Below, piece by piece: positions 1-8,366 of a stretch of 64,000 nt of DNA. Under the pieces are notes generated by a model. The model was not told where the DNA came from, did not search any database, and saw only the letters and a program-made list of their open reading frames with translations. Position numbers and translations under genes: made by a program. Location of the stretch: contig JAEZGS010000011.1 in assembly GCA_023437225.1 (NCBI GenBank), positions 248,001 to 312,000 on the forward strand, written 5' to 3'. The DNA is from Bacteroidota bacterium (GTDB taxonomy: Bacteria; Bacteroidota; Bacteroidia; Chitinophagales; Chitinophagaceae). The stretch's first letter is position 1; each line of letters begins with the position of its first letter.

Positions 1-690
1 GAGGTGCCGGGAAAAAAGAAGTTCCCGCTTATGGTGAAATTCCGCAGGTCGTTTGAAAAAGAATTGCATACGCCGAAGCCACGCAGGATAGACAATGAGC
101 AGGAGTTGACAACCTATCTTGCTCAACTTCGTGATTCAGGATTTAGTGATTCCAATATTCAGTTGCAGGAGCTGTTGAGTTCTGAAACAATGCATAATGT
201 TTCGGTGTGTGGCTGGTACGATTCACAGGATCATCGGCTGTTTCAAACCAGGAAAGTGATACAGCACCCGCCAAAGATCGGAAATGGTGACGTGGTGGAA
301 GTATTGCCACTCGATCCCACATTGGAGCAGCATACACTGCAGGTATGTAAGACCTTCAATTATGAGGGTCCCTTCGAGCTTGAATTTATCCGGGAACTAA
401 ACGGCAGTCAATACAAAGTGATTGAAATGAACCCAAGGTTTTGGATGCAGCATGGTTTAGTTGAAGAAATTTCAGGTCACTACCTGGTAGCAAAATATTT
501 GAACACAAATCCTATTTCAAAGAGAGGCGATCTCCATTACTGGATATATCCGATGGTGAGTATTTATAAGGCGCTCTTATTGCAATTCAAGTATCTGCCA
601 TACCTCTTCAGGCGAAAAGTCTATTGGCCGGTGAATGCTTACCAGGCCACCAAATTCCTTGTAAAACACCTGGCGAGCAAATTCAGTTAA
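1..690 (+). CDS. ATP-grasp ligase, C-terminal part (5' end outside window)
   Basis: The reading frame is open from the first base, and the first in-frame start (GTG at 4) falls in the middle of a domain, so the true start lies upstream. What remains looks like the second half of an ATP-grasp carboxylate-amine ligase: a Lys-containing strand near the beginning (PLMVKF), an acidic strand (FELEFI), and the metal/ATP-binding motif IEMNPRFW near residue 141. The last 60 residues are basic and hydrophobic and may pack against the membrane. Family knowledge says such enzymes join a carboxylate to an amine or thiol through an acyl-phosphate. The substrate cannot be read here. A second ATP-grasp gene follows 20 bases downstream, and both belong to a glycan operon, so amidation or aminoacylation of a sugar or a small precursor is plausible inference. 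Confidence 0.75.
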   Translation, partial: EVPGKKKFPLMVKFRRSFEKELHTPKPRRIDNEQELTTYLAQLRDSGFSDSNIQLQELLSSETMHNVSVCGWYDSQDHRLFQTRKVIQHPPKIGNGDVVEVLPLDPTLEQHTLQVCKTFNYEGPFELEFIRELNGSQYKVIEMNPRFWMQHGLVEEISGHYLVAKYLNTNPISKRGDLHYWIYPMVSIYKALLLQFKYLPYLFRRKVYWPVNAYQATKFLVKHLASKFS

Positions 691-710
691 CGTACCCCAA
701 ATTAATTTCT

Positions 711-1823
711 ATGGCATTTCTAAAAAGTCTTAAAAAGAAGGCAAATACATTTCTCCGTGGATTCGTTGATCTGAGCGAGCGAGACATTGTGCGAAGAACG
801 GAATTGAATGAATATCGCGACGTATTACATGTGCGTGAAAATGATTCGCCCGTGTTGCTCGGCATCATCCGTGACGTACATCAGTATCACAAGTTCTATG
901 TGAAAGCTGCGCTTGAATTGAAAATTTCTTTCGATGTGATCGATCTGCAGTCAAACGATTGGTGGAAAACGGTGAATGCCGAAGACTACGATGGCTTTGT
1001 AGTTTGGCCGAATGGTGTCAGAGAATCCTTGAAGTCTAGCTACGACAGCCGCATCAAACTAATAGTAGATTATCTTAAGAAGCCGGTATTTCCAGACTAT
1101 CTCGCGATCTGGCTCTACGAAAATAAGATCCGGTCTCTTGATTGGTTAACCGTGAATAAATTCCCTACGATTCCAACATATGTGTATTATGACAGGAGTG
1201 AAGCATTGAAGCATATTGAAAAGCATCCGCTACCTGTTGTACTTAAAACAAATCTCGGAGCATCAGGAAAAGGAGTTTTTATTGTTCGCAATAAGTCGGA
1301 ATATCATCGTATCATAAATAAGAGTTTTCGCAGCGGACTTAATAGCGAAGGCATAACGCCATATGCTGAATCCCGTGGTTATGCCTACGTTCAAAAGTTC
1401 ATTCCAGGTATGGAGGAATGGCGTATGGTGCGCATTGGCAATGCATACTTTGGTCATATGAAAATGCAGGATCAACATACCGGCAAACATTCCGGCTCTC
1501 TATTGAAAGGATGGCAGCGTCCAACAGACGAGATGCTCGATCTGTTACATGCTGTGACCGAACGTGGCGGTTTTCGCAGCATGAACGTCGATATGTTCCG
1601 TGATTCCGAAGGGCATCTTTATGTGAATGAATTACATACGGTGTTTGGTCAGAGTACACAACATTTGATGATCGTAGAAGGTACTCCCGGCAGGTTTATC
1701 CGTGAGAATGGCGGGTGGAAGTTTGAAGAGGGAAACTTCGTGGAAGGTCATAGTGCAAAAGCGCGCATCAATTATTTTATCAGTGAGATCCTTCGCAAAA
1801 AAACTGCAGTCGCTGAATCATGA
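711..1823 (+). CDS. ATP-grasp domain protein (RimK/glutathione-synthetase-like)
   Basis: A 370-residue protein with a preATP-grasp-like first half and an ATP-grasp core: Lys179 in VVLKT, a glycine-rich loop GASGKG at 183-188, an Asp strand (NVDMF, 292-296) and a metal-binding NELHT around 306-310. The ATG at 711 is preferred to the upstream TTG at 624, because the 29 extra residues overlap the previous gene and resemble no domain. The stop overlaps the next start (ATGA). The protein probably ligates a carboxylate to an amine in the cytoplasm. Position in the glycan operon suggests a sugar-decorating or precursor-forming role, but no substrate is evident. It differs clearly in sequence from the ATP-grasp fragment before it, so it is not a simple duplication. 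Confidence 0.75.
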   Translation: MAFLKSLKKKANTFLRGFVDLSERDIVRRTELNEYRDVLHVRENDSPVLLGIIRDVHQYHKFYVKAALELKISFDVIDLQSNDWWKTVNAEDYDGFVVWPNGVRESLKSSYDSRIKLIVDYLKKPVFPDYLAIWLYENKIRSLDWLTVNKFPTIPTYVYYDRSEALKHIEKHPLPVVLKTNLGASGKGVFIVRNKSEYHRIINKSFRSGLNSEGITPYAESRGYAYVQKFIPGMEEWRMVRIGNAYFGHMKMQDQHTGKHSGSLLKGWQRPTDEMLDLLHAVTERGGFRSMNVDMFRDSEGHLYVNELHTVFGQSTQHLMIVEGTPGRFIRENGGWKFEEGNFVEGHSAKARINYFISEILRKKTAVAES

Positions 1824-3034
1824 GAGTATTATTTATAGCGAATACCTTTCCAAGTCCTGACAAGATGAATGCTGGTGCATTCAACCTTCGCGGCGTTCAG
1901 AATCTACTGCAACGTGGTGTTGATGTGGAGGTCGTTCATTTCCGTTCATGGTCGCCGGGCAGAGACAGCGTTACGGACTATGATGTAGATGGCGTACGGG
2001 TTACGTCGGTAGCGTTGCCCTATTATGTGAAGTTATCACCACGATTTATCGCCTTAAATATCGCCCTTTACAAAATTTTGTTTGAGCGAATCTTCCGTGG
2101 AAGGTTTCTTGGCAAGATCGATCTCATACATTCCGTTGGCGCATCACATGCGGGAGTGATCAGCGGATTCATCGCGGCAAAGTTTGGTTTGCCTCACATC
2201 GCTCAATGCATTGGTACTGATGTGAACGTTAATCTTCCGCAACTGAGCGGGTATGCAGGTGTCCGGGGTTGGGACAAAGGAGTGGATCATTTCGTTGGGA
2301 ACAGCGGCGAGCTGCGCGATAACATTCATAAGCTATATCCGCATAAACCCGCAACAGTGATCTATAGAGGAGTAAACCTTAAAGAATTTCAGCCCGCGGA
2401 AACAACTTCATCTGCAGAGATCATGGTCACTTATCTTGGCGGATTGTCGCCAAAGGAAACAAAGCCATTCGGCATAGATCAAAAAGGTGGTGTTACACTG
2501 CTTAATGCATGGCAGTTATTCAAAAAGAAAAATCCCGGTTCCAGTGCTCAACTCAATTTCTGTGGACCGAATATCAACGAAGCAGCAGTAACTGCCATCA
2601 TTGGCAGACACCCATCTGACATCAACATAAATGTTATTGGGCACGTTGATAGAAAAAAAGTTGCTGCTCTGCTTCAGCAATCACACATTGTTATTTTACC
2701 GAGTATGTTTGAAGGGCTTCCCAACGTTGCAATGGAAGCTGCGGCAAGTGGTGCGGCATTGATTGGAACACGGGTTGGCGGAATACCGGAAGTCATTAAA
2801 GATGGCTTTAACGGTTATCTTGTTGAACGTCGGAATGCACAGCAAATTGCCGATAGACTGCAGGATCTGGTTGATTCGCCCGAGAGGTTAAGGTCCTTTA
2901 GAAAACAAGGCCGCCAATATATGGAGGAAAAGTTTGATTCTTCACAATTCGCCGATGGCTATTTATCTCTTTACAACGAAGTAATATCAAAATATAATGA
3001 AAGGAAAGGTCTGCCAGTTTACGATCATTCATAG
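1820..3034 (+). CDS. Glycosyltransferase family 4
   Basis: A 404-residue GT-B fold enzyme. The N-terminal domain starts with the Rossmann strand RVLFIANTFPSP and a glycine-containing acceptor loop (NAGAFNLRG). The C-terminal domain carries the nucleotide-sugar signature FEGLPNVAMEAAASG with two glutamates seven residues apart, followed by GTRVGGIPEVI, as in retaining GT4 enzymes. It should transfer a sugar from a nucleotide donor onto a lipid-linked oligosaccharide on the cytoplasmic face. The start overlaps the previous stop by 4 bases and the 3' end overlaps the next gene by 38 bases, indicating translational coupling. Donor and linkage cannot be predicted. Confidence 0.88.
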   Translation: MRVLFIANTFPSPDKMNAGAFNLRGVQNLLQRGVDVEVVHFRSWSPGRDSVTDYDVDGVRVTSVALPYYVKLSPRFIALNIALYKILFERIFRGRFLGKIDLIHSVGASHAGVISGFIAAKFGLPHIAQCIGTDVNVNLPQLSGYAGVRGWDKGVDHFVGNSGELRDNIHKLYPHKPATVIYRGVNLKEFQPAETTSSAEIMVTYLGGLSPKETKPFGIDQKGGVTLLNAWQLFKKKNPGSSAQLNFCGPNINEAAVTAIIGRHPSDININVIGHVDRKKVAALLQQSHIVILPSMFEGLPNVAMEAAASGAALIGTRVGGIPEVIKDGFNGYLVERRNAQQIADRLQDLVDSPERLRSFRKQGRQYMEEKFDSSQFADGYLSLYNEVISKYNERKGLPVYDHS

Positions 3035-4112
3035 GCTAGAAGATGAGAGGATCTTTCATAAAGAATGTATGTCGCTTTCCAAGCAACACGATGTGACACT
3101 CGTGTCAACTTCGGAAATTTCCTCAGAGCGTAATGGTATCAACGTTGTTGGCATTGGTTATCCTAAGAGTTCTTTTGAACGCTTCAGAAAGATATTCAGC
3201 ATTATCCCACTATTGCTGCGTCAGAAAGCTGACGTATATCATTTTCATGATCCGGAACTCATCTTCACCGGCTTCATTCTAAAAAAAATTTTTGGAAAGA
3301 AAGTAGTGTATGATGTGCATGAATATTATACTGAAAAACTGCAGGGAAGAAATTTTCGTCGTTTATCGTCGATAAAGAAGCCATTGATCAAAACATGGTC
3401 CTGGCTCGAAAAATGGATAGCAAATCAACTGGATCTTACCGTTTCGGCTGACCCGGTTACAGCACAACAGTTCACTAAAACAAAGTCGATTGTTATAGGG
3501 AACTTCCCTCCTTTAAGTTTTGTGAATGGAAGTCAGCCAAAAACCGGAAAGCAGGAAGATGATGATTTTCGGGTCGTTTATGTCGGTACAATTCATGAAC
3601 ATCGCGGCCTTCGCAAAGCGGTTGAAGCAATTCAAAAGGTGAAGTATCCGAACGTCAAACTTCATATTATTGGCGAATCGAGATATCCTGAACTCACACA
3701 ATTGTTTCAGTCGAGTCCACGTGTGGTTTATCATGGCCGGATACCCTGGGAAAAACTAAATATTGAGCTTAAGAAATGCAGCGTGGGGCTCGCCCTGCTT
3801 CAGCCGACGCCAAGTTTCATTTATTGTCCGGGTGAGAACATTGTGAAGTTATTTGAGTACGCCGGTATGGGCATCCCATATCTCATTTCAAACTTTCCAA
3901 GGTTAACAAACTTCGTCAATGAACATGGAGGTGGCTTGCTTGTGGATCCTACAAACACCGATGATATCGCACGTGCAATTGAGCGTTTGTATGAAGACAA
4001 GGTGCTATATCAAAATCTCAGTGCTGAAGGTATTGCTATGGTGAAGAATAAGTTCAACTGGGATTTGCAGGAAAAAAAATTATTGAATGCTTATGATGAA
4101 ATCCTTTCGTAG
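2997..4112 (+). CDS. Glycosyltransferase family 4
   Basis: A 371-residue GT-B protein. The N-terminal half has the pattern common in Bacteroidota GT4 enzymes: ERIFHKEC near residue 17, then HFHDPELI and VYDVHEYY, typical acceptor-domain motifs. The C-terminal half has VYVGTIHEHRGL (donor-domain first strand) and KLFEYAGMGIPY, where the glutamate aligns with the usual E-x7-E region. It begins inside the preceding GT4 gene (38-base overlap) and its stop directly precedes the next ATG at 4113, so these genes are surely co-transcribed. Predicted to extend the same glycan; the specific sugar is unknown. Confidence 0.87.
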   Translation: MKGKVCQFTIIHRLEDERIFHKECMSLSKQHDVTLVSTSEISSERNGINVVGIGYPKSSFERFRKIFSIIPLLLRQKADVYHFHDPELIFTGFILKKIFGKKVVYDVHEYYTEKLQGRNFRRLSSIKKPLIKTWSWLEKWIANQLDLTVSADPVTAQQFTKTKSIVIGNFPPLSFVNGSQPKTGKQEDDDFRVVYVGTIHEHRGLRKAVEAIQKVKYPNVKLHIIGESRYPELTQLFQSSPRVVYHGRIPWEKLNIELKKCSVGLALLQPTPSFIYCPGENIVKLFEYAGMGIPYLISNFPRLTNFVNEHGGGLLVDPTNTDDIARAIERLYEDKVLYQNLSAEGIAMVKNKFNWDLQEKKLLNAYDEILS

Positions 4113-4910
4113 ATGAAGATCATTATTTCACACGATGTCGATCATCTTTACCTGGCAGAGCACTTAAAAGATACTTTCCTCCCGGGAAGTATTATCAGGA
4201 CATCAAAAAGCCTGCTAAAAGGGGCTATCAATATTAAGCAGGCGTTCAGCCGTTATAGCAGCCAGTTGAATCGTGTGCGTGAACTGCATGAATACAATGC
4301 CGCATATGGTGTAAGGGAAACCTTCTTCTTCGGGATGCGCAAGGGACTGAATCTTTCTTATGACTATCAACGCTCATTCTCGCTGATCAAATACCTTGTC
4401 GACCAGGATGTTTTAGTTGGACTTCATGGAATGGGATACAATTCGATAGAATTGCTTCGCGAAGAAATGCAGCGCATTCAGTCGGCCCTTCCCGCAGGTT
4501 ACCCGTTGGGTATCCGGAATCACTACCTGCGAAAGGATTCCAATACTTTGAATTATATGAGTCAATTGGGCTTCCGGTTTGATTCCACCAATTATGAGCT
4601 TGCTCCTCCACATCAAATCGGATCCATGTGGGAGATTCCGATTAGCATAATGGACGCGGGTTTCCTTTCGCACTATGCAAACGATAGTGATGACCTTAAA
4701 CGTCGCACGACTGAAAAGATCAATGAGGCGATGAGCCAATCACTTGAATATTTCGTAATTAATTTTCATGACATCTTTTTCAACCAAGGATATCCCGACT
4801 TTATGAGATGGTATACCTGGTTGATACCCTATCTCAAAGAGAGAGAATTTGAATTTGTTGATTTTTCTGAAGCCGTACTTTACCTGAATGAGAATCCTGT
4901 ATATCAGTAA
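4113..4910 (+). CDS. Polysaccharide-deacetylase-like (NodB-fold) protein
   Basis: A 265-residue protein beginning KIIISHDVDHL; the HDVDH stretch matches the first metal-binding motif of NodB-type deacetylases. Further candidate active-site residues are His in VGLHGMGY (about residue 109), Arg in GIRNHYLR, and His in VINFHDIFF (about 216-224). There is no signal peptide, so it would act in the cytoplasm on a nucleotide-sugar or lipid-linked intermediate, as proposed for WbmS-like proteins of O-antigen loci. It directly abuts the previous gene and overlaps the next by 23 bases. An N-deacetylase acting before amino-group modification would fit the locus, but that is inference. Confidence 0.65.
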   Translation: MKIIISHDVDHLYLAEHLKDTFLPGSIIRTSKSLLKGAINIKQAFSRYSSQLNRVRELHEYNAAYGVRETFFFGMRKGLNLSYDYQRSFSLIKYLVDQDVLVGLHGMGYNSIELLREEMQRIQSALPAGYPLGIRNHYLRKDSNTLNYMSQLGFRFDSTNYELAPPHQIGSMWEIPISIMDAGFLSHYANDSDDLKRRTTEKINEAMSQSLEYFVINFHDIFFNQGYPDFMRWYTWLIPYLKEREFEFVDFSEAVLYLNENPVYQ

Positions 4911-6123
4911 ATACACCATACTCCCGGAGCATGGTGCCGCCACGAGGCAATATTTTATTTCAAAGGCCCTGTCCGAAATGCCGGGCAACGAAGTGATGCT
5001 CATCGGTTCCCGTTCTACGCTTGGAAGCGTGCCGTCCTTCAAAGGACCATCCCGGTCTTCAAACGAGGGGAGGCTTACCAGAGTTACATTAAACGGACCT
5101 TCGGTTAATGCGGGCTTCAATCTCAAACGATTGTATAGCTGGATCGTTTTCGAGAAAAATCTATGGCGCTTCAGATCGTACATCAAGTCCTTCAAACCGG
5201 ATGTTATCATAGTATCGTCGCTGTCGATACTCACCTTTGTAACGGGTGTTCTGCTTAAACGATTACTTCGCGTTCCCCTCGTTGTTGAGGTTCGTGACAT
5301 TTATCCACTGACACTTATTGAAGTGGGTGGTTATAGTCCTTCTCATCCCGCGGTTCGATTGCTTTCGAGAGTTGAGAAATTTGGCTATCGCAACGCAGAC
5401 CTCATACTGAGTACATTGCCGAACCTTCCCATGCATGTGGAAACAATTATTGGAAGCAGGTTTCAATTCAAATGGTTGCCCATGGGAGTTGACCCCTCAT
5501 ACTTTGAAACGAAGGAGAATGCTACTGTATCATTTAAGAAACCTGGCGAGTTCTGGGTGGGCTATGCCGGCACCGTAGGTGTTGCCAATGCACTCAACGA
5601 GTTGTTTGAAGCGGCTTCGATTTTAGAACACTCACATCCACAAATTAAGTTTGCTATCATTGGTGATGGGCCGCTGAGAGAAATGTATCGTCAAAACTTC
5701 GGGCATCTTTCAAACCTGCAATTCTTTGATGCGGTACCCAAGAAACAATTGCAAGCTTACCTTGTACAAATGGATCTGTTGGTGAACACATGGATGGACA
5801 AGTCAATTTACAGGTTCGGCATAAGTCCCAATAAGTGGATCGATTACATGTTGTCTGCAAGGCCGCTACTGGTAGCATTTAGCGGGCATCCATGCATTAT
5901 TGACGAAGCTGGCTGCGGAGTTTTTGTGAAAGCAGAGGACAAGCAGTCGATAGCAAAAGGCATAATTGATTTCTATAACATGCCGTCCGCGCAGAGGGAT
6001 GCTATGGGCGCTGCTGGAAAAAAATACTTACTTGAAAACCTCGACTATAAAATATTATCGAACGACCTTTACCAGTCGTTAACCGAATTAACTGGAAAGA
6101 AAAAATCACTTGTTGATGAATAA
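4888..6123 (+). CDS. Glycosyltransferase family 4 (WbuB-like)
   Basis: A 411-residue GT-B enzyme. The start RILYISKYTILPEHGAATRQY and the central VVEVRDIYPLTLIEVG resemble the WbuB/FucNAc-transferase branch of GT4, where an N-terminal glycine/arginine loop and a DxxP motif are typical. Donor-domain features include VGYAGTVGVAN, FAIIGDGPLR and KWIDYMLSARPLL. The start lies within the end of the deacetylase-like gene, and the last 8 bases overlap the following ATG at 6116. It should act on a lipid-linked acceptor at the cytoplasmic membrane. The WbuB resemblance is from memory of motif patterns, not an alignment. Confidence 0.85.
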   Translation: MRILYISKYTILPEHGAATRQYFISKALSEMPGNEVMLIGSRSTLGSVPSFKGPSRSSNEGRLTRVTLNGPSVNAGFNLKRLYSWIVFEKNLWRFRSYIKSFKPDVIIVSSLSILTFVTGVLLKRLLRVPLVVEVRDIYPLTLIEVGGYSPSHPAVRLLSRVEKFGYRNADLILSTLPNLPMHVETIIGSRFQFKWLPMGVDPSYFETKENATVSFKKPGEFWVGYAGTVGVANALNELFEAASILEHSHPQIKFAIIGDGPLREMYRQNFGHLSNLQFFDAVPKKQLQAYLVQMDLLVNTWMDKSIYRFGISPNKWIDYMLSARPLLVAFSGHPCIIDEAGCGVFVKAEDKQSIAKGIIDFYNMPSAQRDAMGAAGKKYLLENLDYKILSNDLYQSLTELTGKKKSLVDE

Positions 6124-7171
6124 CATAAAGTTTGCTGTTGTAGGACTTGGCGCCATCGGAAAACGCCATGCGCATATGGTACTCGGTACACCGGGTGCTG
6201 AATTAGTAGCATTGATCGAGCCTATCCCTTCTAAGATCAATGGTTTCGAAGCTCTCCAACCTTATCCGATGTTTTCGACCATCGAAGAATTTTTTGAATC
6301 GGGAATTGCAGCCGACGTGGTGAATATTTGTACACCCAACGGTTTGCATGCCCCACTTGCAATTAAAGCATTGAAGAAAGGATTCCATGTGGTTATTGAA
6401 AAACCAATGGCACTTTCAAGGAAAGATTGCGAAGACGTGATATTTACGGCATTGAATATGTCGCGACAAGTCTTCGTTGTAAAACAAAACAGGTACAGCC
6501 CTCCGAGTAAATGGTTAAAGGAAGTGGTTAGTGATAAGATTGTTGGAGATGTACTGATGGTGCAGGTTAACTGTTATTGGAACCGGGATGACAGGTATTA
6601 CACACCGGGTAACTGGAAAGGAACTCTGGATCTGGACGGAGGCGCTTTGTTCACCCAGTTTTCGCATTTTATCGACATCATGTACTGGGTATTTGGGGAT
6701 GTGAAAAATATTCGCAGTGTATTTGCAAACTATACCCATCAACACAATACTGAATTTGAAGATTCGGGATTTGTGCAATTTGAATTTGTAAATGGTGGAA
6801 TGGGTTGCATAAATTTCTCCACGGCAGTATGGGATACCAATATGGAATCTTCCATCACGGTGGTAGGATCAAAAGGCTCATTGAAAGTTGGTGGACAATA
6901 CATGAATGAGATTGAATATTGTCACATCGAAAATTACGTGATGCCGCAACTTCCTCCAACGAATCCTCCAAACGACTACGGACCTTTCAAGGGAAGTGCA
7001 GCCAATCATCATTATGTGATCGAAAACGTGATCAATACATTGAACGGAAAGGATACCATCACTGCAAATGCATTGGAAGGACTTAAAGTGGTGGACATCA
7101 TCGAAAGAATTTATGAATCGAGGAACCTATCTCAGATTTTAGGCAATAACCGGTTAAAACTTGCAAACTGA
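6116..7171 (+). CDS. Gfo/Idh/MocA-family NAD-dependent sugar dehydrogenase (WlbA/WbpB-like)
   Basis: A 351-residue protein with an N-terminal Rossmann motif GLGAIG (10-15) and the family hallmark EKP at 95-97, followed by a C-terminal sheet domain. WlbA/WbpB enzymes oxidise C3 of UDP-GlcNAc-uronic acid to the 3-keto sugar ready for transamination. That assignment rests on the gene directly downstream, which encodes a WlbB/WbpD-like N-acetyltransferase only 2 bases away. The ATG at 6116 is chosen over the TTG at 6110. The UDP-GlcNAc 6-dehydrogenase and a dedicated 3-aminotransferase expected for this pathway are not in the window. Other Gfo/Idh/MocA sugar oxidations cannot be excluded. Confidence 0.8.
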   Translation: MNNIKFAVVGLGAIGKRHAHMVLGTPGAELVALIEPIPSKINGFEALQPYPMFSTIEEFFESGIAADVVNICTPNGLHAPLAIKALKKGFHVVIEKPMALSRKDCEDVIFTALNMSRQVFVVKQNRYSPPSKWLKEVVSDKIVGDVLMVQVNCYWNRDDRYYTPGNWKGTLDLDGGALFTQFSHFIDIMYWVFGDVKNIRSVFANYTHQHNTEFEDSGFVQFEFVNGGMGCINFSTAVWDTNMESSITVVGSKGSLKVGGQYMNEIEYCHIENYVMPQLPPTNPPNDYGPFKGSAANHHYVIENVINTLNGKDTITANALEGLKVVDIIERIYESRNLSQILGNNRLKLAN

Positions 7172-7173
7172 TT

Positions 7174-7761
7174 ATGAATTATTATGCGCATGAAACGGCA
7201 ATCATTGATGAAGGCTGTGAAATAGGGGAGGGCACAAAGGTTTGGCATTTTGCTCATCTCATCTCAGGTTGTAAGATTGGAAAGAACTGCATCGTTGGAC
7301 AAAACTGCGTGATCTTTAACGATGTAGTGTTAGGCAATAATGTGAAGATCCAGAATAACGTGTCGGTATATACAGGCGTTACCTGCGATGATGATGTTTT
7401 TCTTGGACCGAGCTGCGTATTTACCAACGTAGTGAATCCGAGAAGTGCGATAGTTCGAAGAGGACAATACGCGCGTACTCATGTAGGGAAAGGCGCATCG
7501 ATCGGCGCCAATGCTACCATCGTATGCGGACACGACATAGGCGAATACGCATTCATTGGTGCAGGAGCGGTTGTAACTAAAAACATCCCGCCATATGCCC
7601 TGGTGATCGGCAATCCCGCCCGTCAGGCGGGATGGATGAGCGAATACGGTCACCGTCTTCAGTTCAACGAAGAAGGAGTTGCCATATGTCCTGAAAGCAA
7701 TGAGCAATACCGTTTGTCAAATGGCAGAGTTTCTAAGTTGTCAACGAGTGCCGGGCAATGA
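7174..7761 (+). CDS. Left-handed beta-helix acyltransferase (WlbB/WbpD-like)
   Basis: A 195-residue protein made almost entirely of hexapeptide repeats (patterns such as IGEGTKV, IGKNCIV, LGNNVKI, IGANATI, IGAGAVV), the signature of trimeric left-handed beta-helix acyltransferases. The N-terminal YYAHETAIIDEGCEIGEG and the order of repeats resemble WlbB/WbpD, which acetylates the 3-amino group of UDP-2-acetamido-3-amino-glucuronate using acetyl-CoA. Its position immediately after the WlbA-like dehydrogenase supports this. Its TGA overlaps the next ATG by 4 bases. An O-acetyltransferase role is the main alternative. Confidence 0.82.
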   Translation: MNYYAHETAIIDEGCEIGEGTKVWHFAHLISGCKIGKNCIVGQNCVIFNDVVLGNNVKIQNNVSVYTGVTCDDDVFLGPSCVFTNVVNPRSAIVRRGQYARTHVGKGASIGANATIVCGHDIGEYAFIGAGAVVTKNIPPYALVIGNPARQAGWMSEYGHRLQFNEEGVAICPESNEQYRLSNGRVSKLSTSAGQ

Positions 7762-8363
7762 TGTATAAGAGTTTTGTAAAGCCACTGATTGATTTCATCG
7801 TTAGTGCTTTAGCCTTTATAGTGCTTTTGCCTATCTTCCTTGTTGTAACCTTATTGTTATTCATTGCAAACCAGGGCAAGCCATTTTTTCTACAGCCACG
7901 CCCTGGTAAGAATGAAAGAGTCTTCAGGGTGATCAAGTTCAAAACAATGAATGATCGCCGTGACAGGCAGGGCAATCTCCTCTCCGATGAAGAGCGGCTC
8001 ACTGCCGTAGGAAAATTTGTTCGTAAAACTTCACTGGACGAAATACCCCAGCTTATTAATGTCATCAAGGGAGATATGAGTCTCATCGGTCCCCGGCCAT
8101 TACTGGTGGACTATTTACCACTATACAGCAAAGTGCAAAAACGAAGACATGAGGTTCGGCCCGGGATCACAGGGTGGGCACAAGTCAATGGCAGAAATGC
8201 AATCAGTTGGGACAAGAAATTTGAACTGGATGTGTATTATGTTGACCATGTGAGTTTCACATTGGACATGCGCATCATCTGGATGACCATTCAAAAAGTT
8301 CTGCGTTCAGAAGGTATAAGCTCTGCTACTTCTGCAACAATGGAACGCTTTACCGGTAGTTAA
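7758..8363 (+). CDS. Phosphoglycosyl transferase (PglC/EpsL-type sugar transferase)
   Basis: A 201-residue monotopic phosphoglycosyl transferase. An N-terminal re-entrant hydrophobic helix (residues 9-37) is followed by RPGKNERVFRVIKFKTM, the catalytic Asp-Glu dyad in TSLDEIPQL (94-95), and SLIGPRPLL and RPGITGWAQVNGR, all diagnostic of the family. It transfers phospho-sugar from a UDP-sugar to undecaprenyl phosphate, starting glycan assembly at the inner membrane. The compact size without extra N-terminal helices matches PglC/EpsL enzymes, which prefer UDP-diNAc-bacillosamine-like donors. That agrees with the EpsN-like aminotransferase and PglF-like dehydratase downstream. Start may be ATG 7758 or 7761. 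Confidence 0.93.
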   Translation: MMYKSFVKPLIDFIVSALAFIVLLPIFLVVTLLLFIANQGKPFFLQPRPGKNERVFRVIKFKTMNDRRDRQGNLLSDEERLTAVGKFVRKTSLDEIPQLINVIKGDMSLIGPRPLLVDYLPLYSKVQKRRHEVRPGITGWAQVNGRNAISWDKKFELDVYYVDHVSFTLDMRIIWMTIQKVLRSEGISSATSATMERFTGS

Positions 8364-8366
8364 TAA

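Noticed and set aside
624..710. TTG start extending the second ATP-grasp protein by 29 residues
   Set aside because: The extension overlaps the previous gene and has no domain resemblance; ATG 711 fits better.
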